From NCBI RefSeq assembly GCF_025457425.1, contig NZ_JAMXIA010000001.1:1364001-1428000 (forward strand): a DNA stretch of 64,000 bases, in the 5' to 3' direction. A program made the translations under genes and the position numbers. The stretch is from Chryseobacterium foetidum. GTDB taxonomy: Bacteria > Bacteroidota > Bacteroidia > Flavobacteriales > Weeksellaceae. The notes beneath the pieces were generated by a model that saw nothing but the letters and a program-made list of their open reading frames with translations, had not been told where the DNA came from and searched no databases. Numbering within the stretch: the stretch's first letter is position 1; each line of letters begins with the position of its first letter. Of the stretch, positions 24,935 to 35,643 are shown in pieces.

Positions 24935-27900
24935 TTGACACTAAAAATAAACTATCGAAAGCTCTTCAAGCGTATCGGAATATTCATTATTTCGATCATT
25001 TTACTTATCACAATTCTCCTTCTCAGTCTGCGTCTTCCTGCAGTTCAAAACTACATTAAAGACAAACTTATTGTTTATCTTGAGAAAAAAATCAAAACAA
25101 AAGTAAGTCTGGATAAAGTTTATGTTGGTTTTCCCAATAGTTTGGTCATTGAAAATCTTTATCTAAAAGGGCAAAACATCGACACCCTTTTAGCAGTAAG
25201 AAAATTTGATGTGGGATTGGATATGTGGAAACTGATAAAATCTAAGGCCGATATAACTTCAGTTGATCTCGAGGGTGTCCGCGCAAATGTAGTGAGAGAT
25301 CCAAAAGGAAATTTTAATTTTGATTACATTATTGATGCTTTTGCGACTTCTGATAAAGAGCAGGAACAGAAACCTTCAAAACCTTTCATTATTTCTTTAG
25401 ATAAAATCAGACTGAAAGATATTGGCGTCACTTTCAATGATCAGCAGTCTAAAAATGATATCAAAGTTTACTTCAATTCATTTGATACAAGGGTTAAAAC
25501 GTTTGATCTTCAAAACAATAATTATGCAGTCAACGATATTAATCTGGATGGATTACAATTAAAACTGAAACAGGATCTGGTAGAGGAAGTAGCCAAAAAT
25601 GTTGAAGAAAAAGTAGATTCCCTGAATCAGAAAAAGCCTATGAAACTGGGCTTGAACGGAATTAAACTGACCAATTTCGATATCGATTATGGCGATGATA
25701 ATTCCAGGACTTTTGCTAAAGTTTTATTTAAAGAACTTAGTACAAAAGTTAACAGCATCGATCTTGAAAACAATGATTACAATGTTGGAAATGTTTATTT
25801 GAGACAGGTAAATATCAACGCCAATTTATTCCTCCCAACAGAAAATGCCAATCCTAAAAAGGATGGGCAACCTGAAGTTTCTAAAGTTTCTGCAAAGGAA
25901 AAAGCAATGAAAGTGATTTTAGGAAAACTGCTTCTGGATGATGTAAAAGTGGCGTACAACAATACGGCAGTAGCTCCTACCCGATCAGGAATGGATTTTA
26001 ATCACCTGAATTTTGCCAAATTAAATCTTGATGTCCGCAATTTCAAAATGGAAAACAATGGTTTTGCCGGATCTGTAAAATCAGCAGAAATTCAGGAAGC
26101 GAGAGGTCTGAATGTTCAGAAATTCAACACTGATTTTGTGTACGGTGAAAAACAGGCTTACCTGAAAAACCTTTACTTACAGACTCCAAAAACGATTTTG
26201 AGAGATGAAGTTGTTTTAAATTATAATTCAATTGAACAACTTTCTTCCAATTTGGGAGCAGTACAGATTTCAGCCGATATCCGTGATTCTAAAATTGGAT
26301 TTTCTGATATTTTAAACATCGTTCCGACTTTAAGAAATACCGCTCCATTTAATAAATACCCAAATGCAATTTTAAACGTAAACGCTTTTGTGAGAGGAAC
26401 CGTTAATGATTTGGCGATTCAGAATTTAAAAGTTTCAGGTTTGGATCAGTTGAAAGTAATTGCTTCAGGAAAAATCAAAAATGCAATGAATCCAGACCAG
26501 TTGTATTACGACTTGAATGTCACCGAACTGGCGTCTTCCTCAAAAACGATTTACAATTTAGTTCCGAAAAATACAATTCCGAATAACATTACTTTGCCAT
26601 CATTCTTCACGATTCGGGGGACAGCAAAGGGCACAACGCAGGTGGTTGACACCAATTTACGTCTGACTTCTACTTTAGGAAATGCTGCGATCATTGCAAA
26701 AGCCGATTTACGAAGAAAGAACAGAGAAACATTTGATGTAAAAGCCAATCTTCAAAGTTTACAGATCGGGAAACTTATTCAAAATAAAGATTTAGGTAGC
26801 ATCACAGCACAAATCAATGCAAAAGGACAAGGCTTTGATCCTAAAACGATGTCTGCAAACCTTTCCGGCGACGTGAGATCGGCGACTTATAACGGTTACA
26901 CCTACCAGAACATGAATCTGAAAGGAAAAATCAATCGTGGTGTTTACGATATTGATTTAAATTCAAAAGACCCAAATGCCAATTTGCATCTTGCGGCTTC
27001 GGGAGTTTTCAATGACAATCCAACGGTGAAAGTGAATGGGAACATCAATAAATTAGATTTAAACAAACTCGGATTTTACAGCTCGCCAATGATTATTGCA
27101 GGAGCGATTGACGGTGATTTTAAAACCTTAGATCCTGATAATCTGAATGGATACTTAAATTTAAAAAACTTTGCCATTTCAGATACGAAAGAAGTTTATC
27201 CGCTTCAGGAAATTAATTTAAATGCAGTTTCTACGGCAGATTCCACTTTAATTAAATTTAATTCTCAGATTGCAGATGTTGAACTGAACGGAAAATACAA
27301 ATTAACTCAGATTTTTGGAGCATTAACGCAGACCATCAACCAATATTATCAGTTTCAAAAACCGTCAACCACCCAAAAAGTTGATGCCGGACAGTTTTTC
27401 ACTTTTAATGCTAAAATTAAAAATGATGATCTGATCAGAAAATTTGTTCCTGAACTGAAAAGTTTTGAAACCATCAACATCAACGGAAATTATAATGCAG
27501 ATTCTCAGCAAATCCTTTTGGATGCTCAGATCCCGCAGGTTTTGTATGGAACCAATACTTTAGAAAATACAAGTTTAAAAATCACCAACGAAAATCAGGC
27601 TTTACAATATGATTTGAGTGTCGCTTCGTTGGCAAGTGAGAGTTTTGCGCTCAAAAAAGTCAACATCAATGGTGATGTTTCTGAAAATGTGATCAATTAT
27701 AATATTACAACAAAAGATGATGAGGATGCGACACAATTCCTGATTGCCGGAAATGCCAAGTCGATGAATGATATTACGGAAATTTCGCTAAATCCAAACG
27801 GTTTGAAACTGAATTACATGGATTGGACGGTTGCCGAAAACAACAAAATCTCGATTTTCACTCAGGGAATTGTGGCCGATAATTTCACGCTTTCCAATTC

Positions 27901-29974
27901 AGGCGCTGAAATTTCTTTGCAGTCTGAAAGCACTTCTCCGACCAGTCCGCTGAATGTTTCTTTGAAAAATTTTAAAATTGAAACCATCACGGAGATCATT
28001 AAAAAAGATTCTCTTTTAGCTAAAGGAACGATCAACGGTACGGCTCAGTTGAGAGATTTAACCAAAAATATGACCTTCACTTCGGATATTGATGTGACCG
28101 ATCTGTTTGTTTTTGGAAGTCCGGTCGGGAATTTAGATATTAAAGTCAATAACCAGTCTGCGAACCTTCTGAATGCGGATATTGCGCTTTCGGGGAACAG
28201 CAATGATGTGAAAATTTTAGGAAATTACAACACTTCGTCGAGCACATTTGATCTGAATTTAGATATGAATCAGCTTCAGATGAAAACGCTGCAGGGCTTC
28301 ACGGCAAATGCGATTACAAATACCGAAGGTTATCTTTCCGGAGATTTGAAAATTACGGGAACTACCACTGCGCCAAAGATTTTGGGCGATATTAAAATGA
28401 ATAACGTCGGAATGATGATTTCCCAGACAGGAAGTGATTTCAGAGGAATTAACGATAAAATAGGATTTACCAACAGAGGAATTGAGTTTGATGATTTCAA
28501 AATCAAAGATAAGGACGGAAATGCTTTAAATATCGACGGACAGGTTCTAACGAAAACGTATCGTGATTTTGCCTTCAACCTTGATCTGGATGCGAAAGAT
28601 TTCAAAGTAGTAAATTCAGAAAAATCAAACGACGCTTTGCTGTACGGGATTCTATCGATTGATGCGGCATTGAAAGTGAGAGGAAATTTAGATTTACCAA
28701 AAGTAGACGGAAGATTGGCCGTTTCAAAAACGACAGATTTCACTTTCGTACTTCCGCAATCTTCTCCTTCATTGCAGGAAAGAGACGGAATTGTAGAATT
28801 TATTGATCAGGATCAGATTGCTTTAAATAAAACCATTTCAGCAGATTCAGTTAAGGCCGAAAGTCCGATAAAAGGTTTGGATGTCAACGTAAATATTGAG
28901 CTGAGCAAAGAAGCAAAAATGTCGATTGTGATTGACAAAGCGGCAGGAGATTTTGTAAAACTTCAGGGAGAAGCTGATCTTACAGGCGGAATTGATCCAT
29001 CAGGAAAAGTGACTTTGGTCGGTGTTTATTCTGTTGAACAAGGTAGCTACGAAATGTCGGTAAGTGTTTTGAAGAGAAAATTTGACATCCAGAAAGGAAG
29101 TACAATCACATGGACGGGCGAACCGACAACGGCAAACCTCGACATCACAGCAATTTATAAAACGCAGACTGCACCGATTGATTTGGTTGAACAACAGGTC
29201 AATCAGGATGAACTGAATCAGTACAAACAGAGAATTCCATTCAATACTTTGCTGATTTTGAAAGGAGAACTGCTGAAACCCGTGATTTCTTTTGATATTA
29301 CGACAGACGAAAAAAACAATGCTGTTTCTTCTCAGGTAACCGAAACAATTGATGGAAAATTGGCTCAGTTAAGACAGGATGAAAATGAAATGAACAAGCA
29401 GGTTTTTGCTTTGCTTCTCTTGAACAGATTTATCGGTGAAAATCCTTTCCAGAGTAATTCGGGAGTTTCTGCGGAGACGATGGCGAGACAGAGTGTGAGT
29501 AAAATACTTTCTCAGCAGCTGAATAATTTAGCGGGAGATTTAATCAAAGGAGTCGATCTGAATTTTGATCTGGAATCAACCGAAGACTACTCTACAGGAA
29601 CACAAAATACCAGAACCGACCTGAATGTTGGTTTAAGTAAAAGGTTATTGAACGACAGACTGAAAGTTTCTGTAGGAAGTAATTTCGGAGTGGAAGGTGA
29701 AGCAAGACCGGATGAAAATACAACCAATATTGCCGGAGATGTGCAGATAGATTACGCTCTTTCAAGAGACGGAAGATATACGCTGCGAGCTTACCGTAAA
29801 AACGAATATCAGGTGGCGTTGCAAGGGCAAATCGTGGAAACAGGACTTGGCTTTGTGATTACTTTAGATTATGATAAATTCAGGGATATTTTCAGAAAAT
29901 CGAGAAATAACCGTAATCGTGAAGGCGTTCAGAATAAAAGAAATAAGGACAAAGAAGTCGTAGAATTCAAATAA
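24935..29974 (+). CDS. tamB: TamB-like inner-membrane anchored translocation and assembly protein
   Basis: The 1679-residue protein has an N-terminal membrane anchor (about residues 11-32), long repetitive beta-rich AsmA/TamB-type repeats through the middle and a C-terminal TamB (DUF490) domain (roughly 1250-1600) with motifs such as ITWTGEPTTANLDITAIYKT and RLLNDRLKVSVGSNFG. TamB-like proteins bridge inner and outer membranes and are linked to outer-membrane protein assembly and phospholipid transport. The frame has stops just upstream and the first usable start is TTG at 24935; no in-frame ATG fits. It is followed 94 bases later by a TamA/TamL-type gene, the expected partner. Confidence 0.88.
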   Translation: MTLKINYRKLFKRIGIFIISIILLITILLLSLRLPAVQNYIKDKLIVYLEKKIKTKVSLDKVYVGFPNSLVIENLYLKGQNIDTLLAVRKFDVGLDMWKLIKSKADITSVDLEGVRANVVRDPKGNFNFDYIIDAFATSDKEQEQKPSKPFIISLDKIRLKDIGVTFNDQQSKNDIKVYFNSFDTRVKTFDLQNNNYAVNDINLDGLQLKLKQDLVEEVAKNVEEKVDSLNQKKPMKLGLNGIKLTNFDIDYGDDNSRTFAKVLFKELSTKVNSIDLENNDYNVGNVYLRQVNINANLFLPTENANPKKDGQPEVSKVSAKEKAMKVILGKLLLDDVKVAYNNTAVAPTRSGMDFNHLNFAKLNLDVRNFKMENNGFAGSVKSAEIQEARGLNVQKFNTDFVYGEKQAYLKNLYLQTPKTILRDEVVLNYNSIEQLSSNLGAVQISADIRDSKIGFSDILNIVPTLRNTAPFNKYPNAILNVNAFVRGTVNDLAIQNLKVSGLDQLKVIASGKIKNAMNPDQLYYDLNVTELASSSKTIYNLVPKNTIPNNITLPSFFTIRGTAKGTTQVVDTNLRLTSTLGNAAIIAKADLRRKNRETFDVKANLQSLQIGKLIQNKDLGSITAQINAKGQGFDPKTMSANLSGDVRSATYNGYTYQNMNLKGKINRGVYDIDLNSKDPNANLHLAASGVFNDNPTVKVNGNINKLDLNKLGFYSSPMIIAGAIDGDFKTLDPDNLNGYLNLKNFAISDTKEVYPLQEINLNAVSTADSTLIKFNSQIADVELNGKYKLTQIFGALTQTINQYYQFQKPSTTQKVDAGQFFTFNAKIKNDDLIRKFVPELKSFETININGNYNADSQQILLDAQIPQVLYGTNTLENTSLKITNENQALQYDLSVASLASESFALKKVNINGDVSENVINYNITTKDDEDATQFLIAGNAKSMNDITEISLNPNGLKLNYMDWTVAENNKISIFTQGIVADNFTLSNSGAEISLQSESTSPTSPLNVSLKNFKIETITEIIKKDSLLAKGTINGTAQLRDLTKNMTFTSDIDVTDLFVFGSPVGNLDIKVNNQSANLLNADIALSGNSNDVKILGNYNTSSSTFDLNLDMNQLQMKTLQGFTANAITNTEGYLSGDLKITGTTTAPKILGDIKMNNVGMMISQTGSDFRGINDKIGFTNRGIEFDDFKIKDKDGNALNIDGQVLTKTYRDFAFNLDLDAKDFKVVNSEKSNDALLYGILSIDAALKVRGNLDLPKVDGRLAVSKTTDFTFVLPQSSPSLQERDGIVEFIDQDQIALNKTISADSVKAESPIKGLDVNVNIELSKEAKMSIVIDKAAGDFVKLQGEADLTGGIDPSGKVTLVGVYSVEQGSYEMSVSVLKRKFDIQKGSTITWTGEPTTANLDITAIYKTQTAPIDLVEQQVNQDELNQYKQRIPFNTLLILKGELLKPVISFDITTDEKNNAVSSQVTETIDGKLAQLRQDENEMNKQVFALLLLNRFIGENPFQSNSGVSAETMARQSVSKILSQQLNNLAGDLIKGVDLNFDLESTEDYSTGTQNTRTDLNVGLSKRLLNDRLKVSVGSNFGVEGEARPDENTTNIAGDVQIDYALSRDGRYTLRAYRKNEYQVALQGQIVETGLGFVITLDYDKFRDIFRKSRNNRNREGVQNKRNKDKEVVEFK

Positions 29975-30068
29975 TTTTTCACTCTGTTGACTTTGGAATG
30001 TATTTAAAAGCATTTCATTCAGGACAGAATTTTTAAAATTGAACTTTGAAAAAGACAAGTATTTAAAC

Positions 30069-32414
30069 ATGAAAAACAAACTCAATATATACTGTAAATA
30101 TTTTTTGGTTTCAGGGATGACTGCGACGATTATTTCCTGCAGCAACACCAAATTTCTAAAAGACGGCCAGCTTCTGTACACCGGAGCAGAAGTAAAAGTA
30201 GAAAGTGATTCTTTAACCAAGAAAGAAAAATCCGCACTGCAATCAGCTTTGGAAGAAAATCTTACGCCAAAACCGAACTCTTCATTCTTGGGTTTAAGAC
30301 CAAAACTGTACGCTTACAATGCGACCAAAGAACCGAAGAAAGAAAAAGGTTTGAGATACTGGCTGAAATATAAATTTGGGGAAGAACCTGTTTTGCTCGG
30401 CGATGTTGACAGAGAATTCAATAAAGATATCATCGTCAATTATTCTGAAAACAAAGGTTATTTCAATGCTAAAGCGAAATACGATACCATTTCAAAAAAT
30501 AAAAAAGCGCAGGTTATTTATACATTGAACCCTGGCGGAAGATACTTAATCAGCAATGTAAAATTTCCTGCAGATTCCAGTTTAATCAATCAGGAAATTC
30601 AGATTTTAAAGGAGAAATCATTACTGAAAGCCGGAAATCCTTTTGACCTCGACGTGATTAAAGCGGAAAGACAGAGAATTGATGACGGTTTAAAAGATAA
30701 AGGTTTCTATTACTTCAACCCCGATAACATCATCGTTCAGGCAGACAGCACCGTCAGCAAAAATCATAAAGTGGAAATGATTGTCAAATTAAAGGACAAC
30801 ACTCCAAAACTGGCGACAGAGCAGTTTACGATTGATAAAGTCGTGGTTTTCCCAAATTATAATCTTCGTGATGCCAAAAACGGACTGTACAATATTCCGA
30901 TGACTGAAGATTCACTGAAAGGCTATGAATACAACGATATTTACGTCGTGGATCCCAGGAAGAAATTCAAACCGAGAATGTTTGACCGTGCGTTGTATTT
31001 TGACAAAGGCGATATTTACAACAGAAAAGACCACAATTTGTCACTGAACAGACTCATCAGTTTAGGCGTTTTTAAATTTGTTAAAAATGAATTTGTGGTT
31101 TCGGATTCTTTAAATCATAAATTCGATGCCTACTATATTTTAACGCCACGAGAACTTCAGTCTTTGCGTCTGGAAGCTTTAGGTAGAACCAACTCTGCCA
31201 ATTACGCGGGAAGTGAATTAAATTTAAACTGGACTCAAAGAAACTTTTTCCGAGGAGCAGAACAGTTTAAAGCCTCTGTTTATGGTGCTTTTGACGTCCA
31301 GATTGGAGGCCCTGCAGATGCAGAAAATATTTTCAGAGCGGGAGCGAATGCTCAGCTTTCCATTCCAAGAATTGTGGCGCCGTTCCGTTTTAATTCTTCA
31401 AGCGCTTTCGTGCCAAGAACCAATATTAAACTGGGATATGAGTTTCAGAACAGAACGACTTTATACACATTGAATACTTTCAATGCGACATTCGGTTATC
31501 AGTGGAAAGAAAATGTAAGAAAAGAGCACGAGCTTAATGTAATTGATGTTTCATTGATCGACCCTGCGAATGTTACCCCAAAATTTGTTGAAAGAGCTAA
31601 AAACAATCCATATCTGCAGAGAATCACAGACCAACAGCTAATTTTCGGACCGACTTATTCTTATACCTACTCCACCACAATGCTTCCTCAGAAAAATACA
31701 TTCTATTATAAAGGGATGCTCGATTTGGCGGGAAACATTACCGGATTAATCACCGGTGCAAACGAGAAGGAAGGAAAACAGAAAAATATTTTCGGAGTTC
31801 CTTTCAGCCAATATGCGAAGATTGAAAACGATGTCCGTTTCTATCATAAATTTACCGAGAAAACTTCATTAGCTACGAGACTAATTGCCGGAGTTGCGCT
31901 TCCTTACGGAAATTCAAAATACATTCCTTTCTCAAGACAGTTTTTCGTGGGTGGAAGTAACAGTATCAGGGCTTTCAGAGCGAGAACTTTGGGACCCGGC
32001 AGCTATGATCCAAGAACACAGGAAAATGGTTTTGTTTTTGATCAGGCAGGTGATGTGAAGCTGGAATTAAATGCAGAATACAGAGCCAATCTATACAAAT
32101 TTTTAAACGTTGCAGCATTTGTTGACGCAGGAAATATCTGGTTAATCAATGATGAGTTTAATACAGCTGGAGAAAACACAAGACCTGGCGGAAAATTTTC
32201 CAAAGAATTTTTAAGTGAAGTTGCTGTTGGAGCCGGTGTTGGTTTAAGACTAGACTTTTCAATTTTAATTTTAAGACTAGATTTAGCAATGCCTTTGAGA
32301 GTGCCTTACTACGAAAAAAGTGACAGATGGGTACTGGACAGAATCAATTTTGGAGATTCCAGCTGGAGAAGAGATAATTTAATTTTAAATATTGCGATTG
32401 GATATCCATTTTAG
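30069..32414 (+). CDS. tamL: TamL: lipoprotein-type TamA/BamA (Omp85) outer-membrane protein
   Basis: From ATG 30069 the protein has 781 residues. It starts MKNKLNIYCKYFLVSGMTAT and then IISC, a convincing signal-peptidase II lipobox, unlike proteobacterial TamA. POTRA-like repeats occupy about residues 30-340. The C-terminal half is an Omp85 barrel with the FFVGGSNSIRAFRART motif (the conserved loop-6 arginine) and the terminal phenylalanine of ILNIAIGYPF. Lipidated TamA homologues (TamL) are known in Bacteroidota and pair with TamB. The frame runs 10 codons further upstream from a TTG, but that would bury the signal peptide. Confidence 0.88.
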   Translation: MKNKLNIYCKYFLVSGMTATIISCSNTKFLKDGQLLYTGAEVKVESDSLTKKEKSALQSALEENLTPKPNSSFLGLRPKLYAYNATKEPKKEKGLRYWLKYKFGEEPVLLGDVDREFNKDIIVNYSENKGYFNAKAKYDTISKNKKAQVIYTLNPGGRYLISNVKFPADSSLINQEIQILKEKSLLKAGNPFDLDVIKAERQRIDDGLKDKGFYYFNPDNIIVQADSTVSKNHKVEMIVKLKDNTPKLATEQFTIDKVVVFPNYNLRDAKNGLYNIPMTEDSLKGYEYNDIYVVDPRKKFKPRMFDRALYFDKGDIYNRKDHNLSLNRLISLGVFKFVKNEFVVSDSLNHKFDAYYILTPRELQSLRLEALGRTNSANYAGSELNLNWTQRNFFRGAEQFKASVYGAFDVQIGGPADAENIFRAGANAQLSIPRIVAPFRFNSSSAFVPRTNIKLGYEFQNRTTLYTLNTFNATFGYQWKENVRKEHELNVIDVSLIDPANVTPKFVERAKNNPYLQRITDQQLIFGPTYSYTYSTTMLPQKNTFYYKGMLDLAGNITGLITGANEKEGKQKNIFGVPFSQYAKIENDVRFYHKFTEKTSLATRLIAGVALPYGNSKYIPFSRQFFVGGSNSIRAFRARTLGPGSYDPRTQENGFVFDQAGDVKLELNAEYRANLYKFLNVAAFVDAGNIWLINDEFNTAGENTRPGGKFSKEFLSEVAVGAGVGLRLDFSILILRLDLAMPLRVPYYEKSDRWVLDRINFGDSSWRRDNLILNIAIGYPF

Positions 32415-32416
32415 GA

Positions 32417-32451
32417 AGCTTTTGGCCGATGGCAATTGGCTTTTGGCTTTT
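32417..32451. repeat. Heptamer array after tamL (GGCTTTT word)
   Basis: Starting 3 bases after the stop: gctttt, then ggccgat, ggcaatt, ggctttt, ggctttt. The GGCTTTT and GGCAATT words recur at 57203 and 57643. Confidence 0.7.
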
Positions 32452-32495
32452 GATTGTATCATATTTCAATACATTGCAAAATAAAATATTATAGA

Positions 32496-32519
32496 AACGG
32501 GCTTCAGTCCGTTTTTTTT
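32496..32519 (+). terminator. tamB-tamL terminator
   Basis: AACGGGC (32496-32502) pairs with GTCCGTT (32507-32513, one G-T pair) around a TTCA loop, followed by a T-tract. The gap 32520-32824 up to the YihY gene holds no ORF or repeat that I can support. Confidence 0.88.
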
Positions 32520-32824
32520 GTTTAAAAATTCCGGAGGCTCTAGCTAAGACTATTTTCTATGTCTATTCGATTTATTCTTAAACATTAATCGAGATAGTGG
32601 AATTGCAGGATATTTAATCCTGATTTGCCGGAAGAAATTAATTCAGAGATTCTGTAAAACGATATTTTGGATTTTGCCTTCTATAATTTCTCACTCCTAT
32701 AAATTATCAAACGAAATTTGTGAGAATTTCCTTTAAGGAATAGTCTTTGCGGTAATTATAACAATCAATTTTTCCTTTCGAAAATAGAGATTTAAACCAA
32801 ATCACACTTTTAAATATTTCAATT

Positions 32825-33757
32825 ATGCTAAAAGAATTAAAATTTTTCTGGGAAACCGTCAAAGAAACATTTACTGAATACAACAGTTCATCTGCCTCCA
32901 ATGATTCGGCGAGTCTGGCTTATTATGCTATTTTTTCCATTCCTGGATTGTTGATTATTATCATTTGGCTTGCAGGATATTTCTTTGGTGAAGAAGCAAT
33001 TCGCGGACAGATAAGCACTCAGATCAGTGGAATGATGGGTGCAGATGCCGCAAAAAGCGTGGAAGAGATGATTGCCGGTGCACTCATTGATAAAGAAAAT
33101 ATTTTTATGAAAATTGTAGGTATCGGATCGTTGGTTTTTGGTGCAACAACATTATTTTTCCAGTTACAGCGATCATTAAATAATCTTTGGGATGTAGAAG
33201 CTGCTCCTAAAAAGGCTCTGGTAAAATTTTTACTGGATAGAGCCAACTCCTTGGGAATGATTCTTATTTTAGGGTTTTTGCTTGTGATCACTATGGTTCT
33301 GACCTTAGTAATCAGTATCTTAAATGATTTTATTGCCAGAACAATTGGTTTGGAAACGTACTATATTATTGAAATTATCAACTTTGCAGTAGGTTTTGGA
33401 GTTACGACACTGTTGTTTGCATTGATGTATAAAGTTTTACCTGACGTAGAAATCAGTTGGAAATCAGTTTGGAAAGGGGCAATGCTGACTTCCGTTTTGT
33501 TTACTTTAGGGAAGTTTCTACTGAGTTTATACTTCAGCGAATTTAAACCAACATCAGCATTTGGTACCGCAGGAACCATCATCTTAGTAATGCTTTGGAT
33601 CAATTATTCCTGTCTAATGATTTTCTTCGGAGCCGAATTTACAAAGGTGTATACTTACAAAAAAGGCTACAGAATAGCGCCATCAAAACACGCCAAATGG
33701 AGCAGCGCAAAATTGTATAAAGACAGTCAGGTCAAAAATGAAACTCCGGCAGTGTAA
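32825..33757 (+). CDS. YihY/BrkB-family inner-membrane protein
   Basis: The 310-residue protein has the UPF0761 / YihY layout: about six membrane helices, the early SASNDSASLAYYAIFSIPG segment, LFFQLQRSLNNLWDVE near residue 115 and LVMLWINYSCLMIFFGAEFTKVY near the end. The family was once called ribonuclease BN but is now regarded as a membrane protein of unknown function. It is not linked to its neighbours. It ends at a bidirectional terminator shared with argS. Confidence 0.9.
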   Translation: MLKELKFFWETVKETFTEYNSSSASNDSASLAYYAIFSIPGLLIIIIWLAGYFFGEEAIRGQISTQISGMMGADAAKSVEEMIAGALIDKENIFMKIVGIGSLVFGATTLFFQLQRSLNNLWDVEAAPKKALVKFLLDRANSLGMILILGFLLVITMVLTLVISILNDFIARTIGLETYYIIEIINFAVGFGVTTLLFALMYKVLPDVEISWKSVWKGAMLTSVLFTLGKFLLSLYFSEFKPTSAFGTAGTIILVMLWINYSCLMIFFGAEFTKVYTYKKGYRIAPSKHAKWSSAKLYKDSQVKNETPAV

Positions 33758-33761
33758 ACAT

Positions 33762-33800
33762 AAAAAAGCCTCTTAGAAAAATCTGAGAGGCTTTTGTTTT
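33762..33800. terminator. Bidirectional terminator between the YihY gene and argS
   Basis: AAAAGCCTCT (33764-33773) pairs perfectly with AGAGGCTTTT (33786-33795); the arms supply T residues on both strands. Convergent genes end on either side. Confidence 0.9.
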
Positions 33801-35559
33801 ACATTCTGTTTACCGTTCCTATACCAAGAAGTGACAAAGATTTTTTTATAGTCAGTGCCGTGAGATTGGATAAATTCAAACGGAATTGTTTTAAATTTTC
33901 ATCTTCAAGCTTTAAAATAACATTGCTCTGATAAAATGAGTTGTACGTTTTTACCAAGTCGTAAAGATAGTTCGCAACCAAAGCCGGACTTAATAATTCA
34001 GCTGCTCTTTCAACTACAGATTTGTAGTTTGCCAACTGCATAATTAATTCTTTTTCATGTTGATTCAATTCCACTTCAGTAACTGGTTTGTTCATGTAGT
34101 TCGCCTTAATCAACAGCGAATGAATACGGGCGTAAGTATAAAGAATAAATGGTCCTGTATTTCCGTTAAAATCAATACTTTCTTCAGGATTGAAAAGCAT
34201 TTTCTTTTTAGGGTCAACTTTCAGCATGAAATATTTTAATGCTCCCATTCCAATATTTTCGTAGTTGCTGTTCTTTTCTTCCTCTGTAAAGTTTTCAAGT
34301 TTTCCGAGCTCTTCAGATTTCAGTTTGGCAATATCAAACATGTCCTGCATTAATTCATCTGCATCAACTACAGTTCCTTCACGTGATTTCATTTTTCCGT
34401 TCGGAAGCTCTACCATTCCGTAAGATAAATGGAATAACTGATCTGCCCATTCGTATCCCAATTTCTTTAAAACCTTAAACAAAACCTGGAAATGGTAATC
34501 TTGTTCGTTTCCTACCGTGTAAATCAACTTCTGAAGATTGTTTTCTTTAAAACGTTCCACAGCTGTTCCCAAATCCTGAGTCATGTACACGGAAGTTCCG
34601 TCTGAACGAAGTAAAAGTTTTTGGTCTAAACCTTCATTTGTCAGATCACACCAAACCGAACCGTCTTCTTTCTGATAGAGAATACCTTTGTCCAAACCTT
34701 CCTGAATAAGGTCTTTTCCTAAAATATAGGTATTACTTTCATATTGAACCTGATCGAAATCAACCCCAAGTCTTTTATAAGTTTCACCAAAACCTTTATA
34801 GACCCATGAATTCATTTCATTCCAGAGATTTCTCACTTTTTCGTCTCCATTTTCCCAATCGAGAAGCATCTGTTGAGCTTCTTTTATTAAAGGAGCATCT
34901 TTTTTAGCCTGATCTTCGGAAATGCCTTGTTCAACCAATTCAGCAATCTCTTTTTTATATTCCTGATCAAATTTTACGTAGTAATTTCCTACAAACTTAT
35001 CACCTTTCACATGATTAGTTTCCGGAGTTTCTCCTTTTCCAAATTTCTCCCAAGCCAACATCGATTTACAGATATGAATTCCTCTGTCGTTGATAATCTG
35101 ACTTTTAATCACATCATAGCCAGCCTCCTCAAGAATCTGAGCCACAGAAAAACCTAATAAATTATTTCTGACATGCCCTAAGTGAAGCGGTTTGTTGGTA
35201 TTCGGCGAAGAATATTCCACCATTACGGTTTCATTTTTCTTTTCGATAGTTGAAAACTGTTCAGAAACTGTTGTAAACTGATCAACAAAAAACTGATTTT
35301 TAACTTTCACATTTAAAAATCCTTTCACCACATTGAAACTTTCCAGTAATTCGGTTTGCTCAGTCAATGCCTGTCCCAATTCTACCCCAATGCTTTCAGG
35401 GTTTTTCTTCAACTGTTTCACCAAAGGAAAAGTAACAATGGTAAAATCGCCTTCAAACTCAGTTTTATTCTCCTGAATTTCAAGTTTTATATCTTTCAAC
35501 TGATAGACGTTAAGAATAATCTCTTCCAGTTTCTCTTCTATAATATTTTTAATATTCAT
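33799..35559 (-). CDS. argS: Arginyl-tRNA synthetase
   Basis: The 586-residue class I synthetase charges tRNA-Arg. The N-terminal Arg-tRNA-synthetase domain (about residues 1-85) precedes the HIGH-like motif PLHLGHVRNN near residue 120; the KMSKS-like loop is GKMKSREGTVV near 390. The C-terminal DALR anticodon-binding domain starts near residue 465 (FILYTYARIHSLL) and ends LLGIGTVNRM. Every expected element is present. It is a single-gene minus-strand unit. Confidence 0.97.
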   Translation of the reverse strand: MNIKNIIEEKLEEIILNVYQLKDIKLEIQENKTEFEGDFTIVTFPLVKQLKKNPESIGVELGQALTEQTELLESFNVVKGFLNVKVKNQFFVDQFTTVSEQFSTIEKKNETVMVEYSSPNTNKPLHLGHVRNNLLGFSVAQILEEAGYDVIKSQIINDRGIHICKSMLAWEKFGKGETPETNHVKGDKFVGNYYVKFDQEYKKEIAELVEQGISEDQAKKDAPLIKEAQQMLLDWENGDEKVRNLWNEMNSWVYKGFGETYKRLGVDFDQVQYESNTYILGKDLIQEGLDKGILYQKEDGSVWCDLTNEGLDQKLLLRSDGTSVYMTQDLGTAVERFKENNLQKLIYTVGNEQDYHFQVLFKVLKKLGYEWADQLFHLSYGMVELPNGKMKSREGTVVDADELMQDMFDIAKLKSEELGKLENFTEEEKNSNYENIGMGALKYFMLKVDPKKKMLFNPEESIDFNGNTGPFILYTYARIHSLLIKANYMNKPVTEVELNQHEKELIMQLANYKSVVERAAELLSPALVANYLYDLVKTYNSFYQSNVILKLEDENLKQFRLNLSNLTALTIKKSLSLLGIGTVNRM

Positions 35560-35592
35560 TATTTATCGTTTGAAATACAAATATACGGAAAT

Positions 35593-35616
35593 AAAAAAAC
35601 CGCCCGAAGGCGGTTT
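35593..35616 (-). terminator. susC-susD terminator
   Basis: AAACCGCC (35597-35604) pairs perfectly with GGCGGTTT (35609-35616), loop CGAA, followed on the minus strand by a T-tract (35599-35593). Confidence 0.9.
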
Positions 35617-35643
35617 ATAGTATAATTTAAGCTTTGCTAAAAA

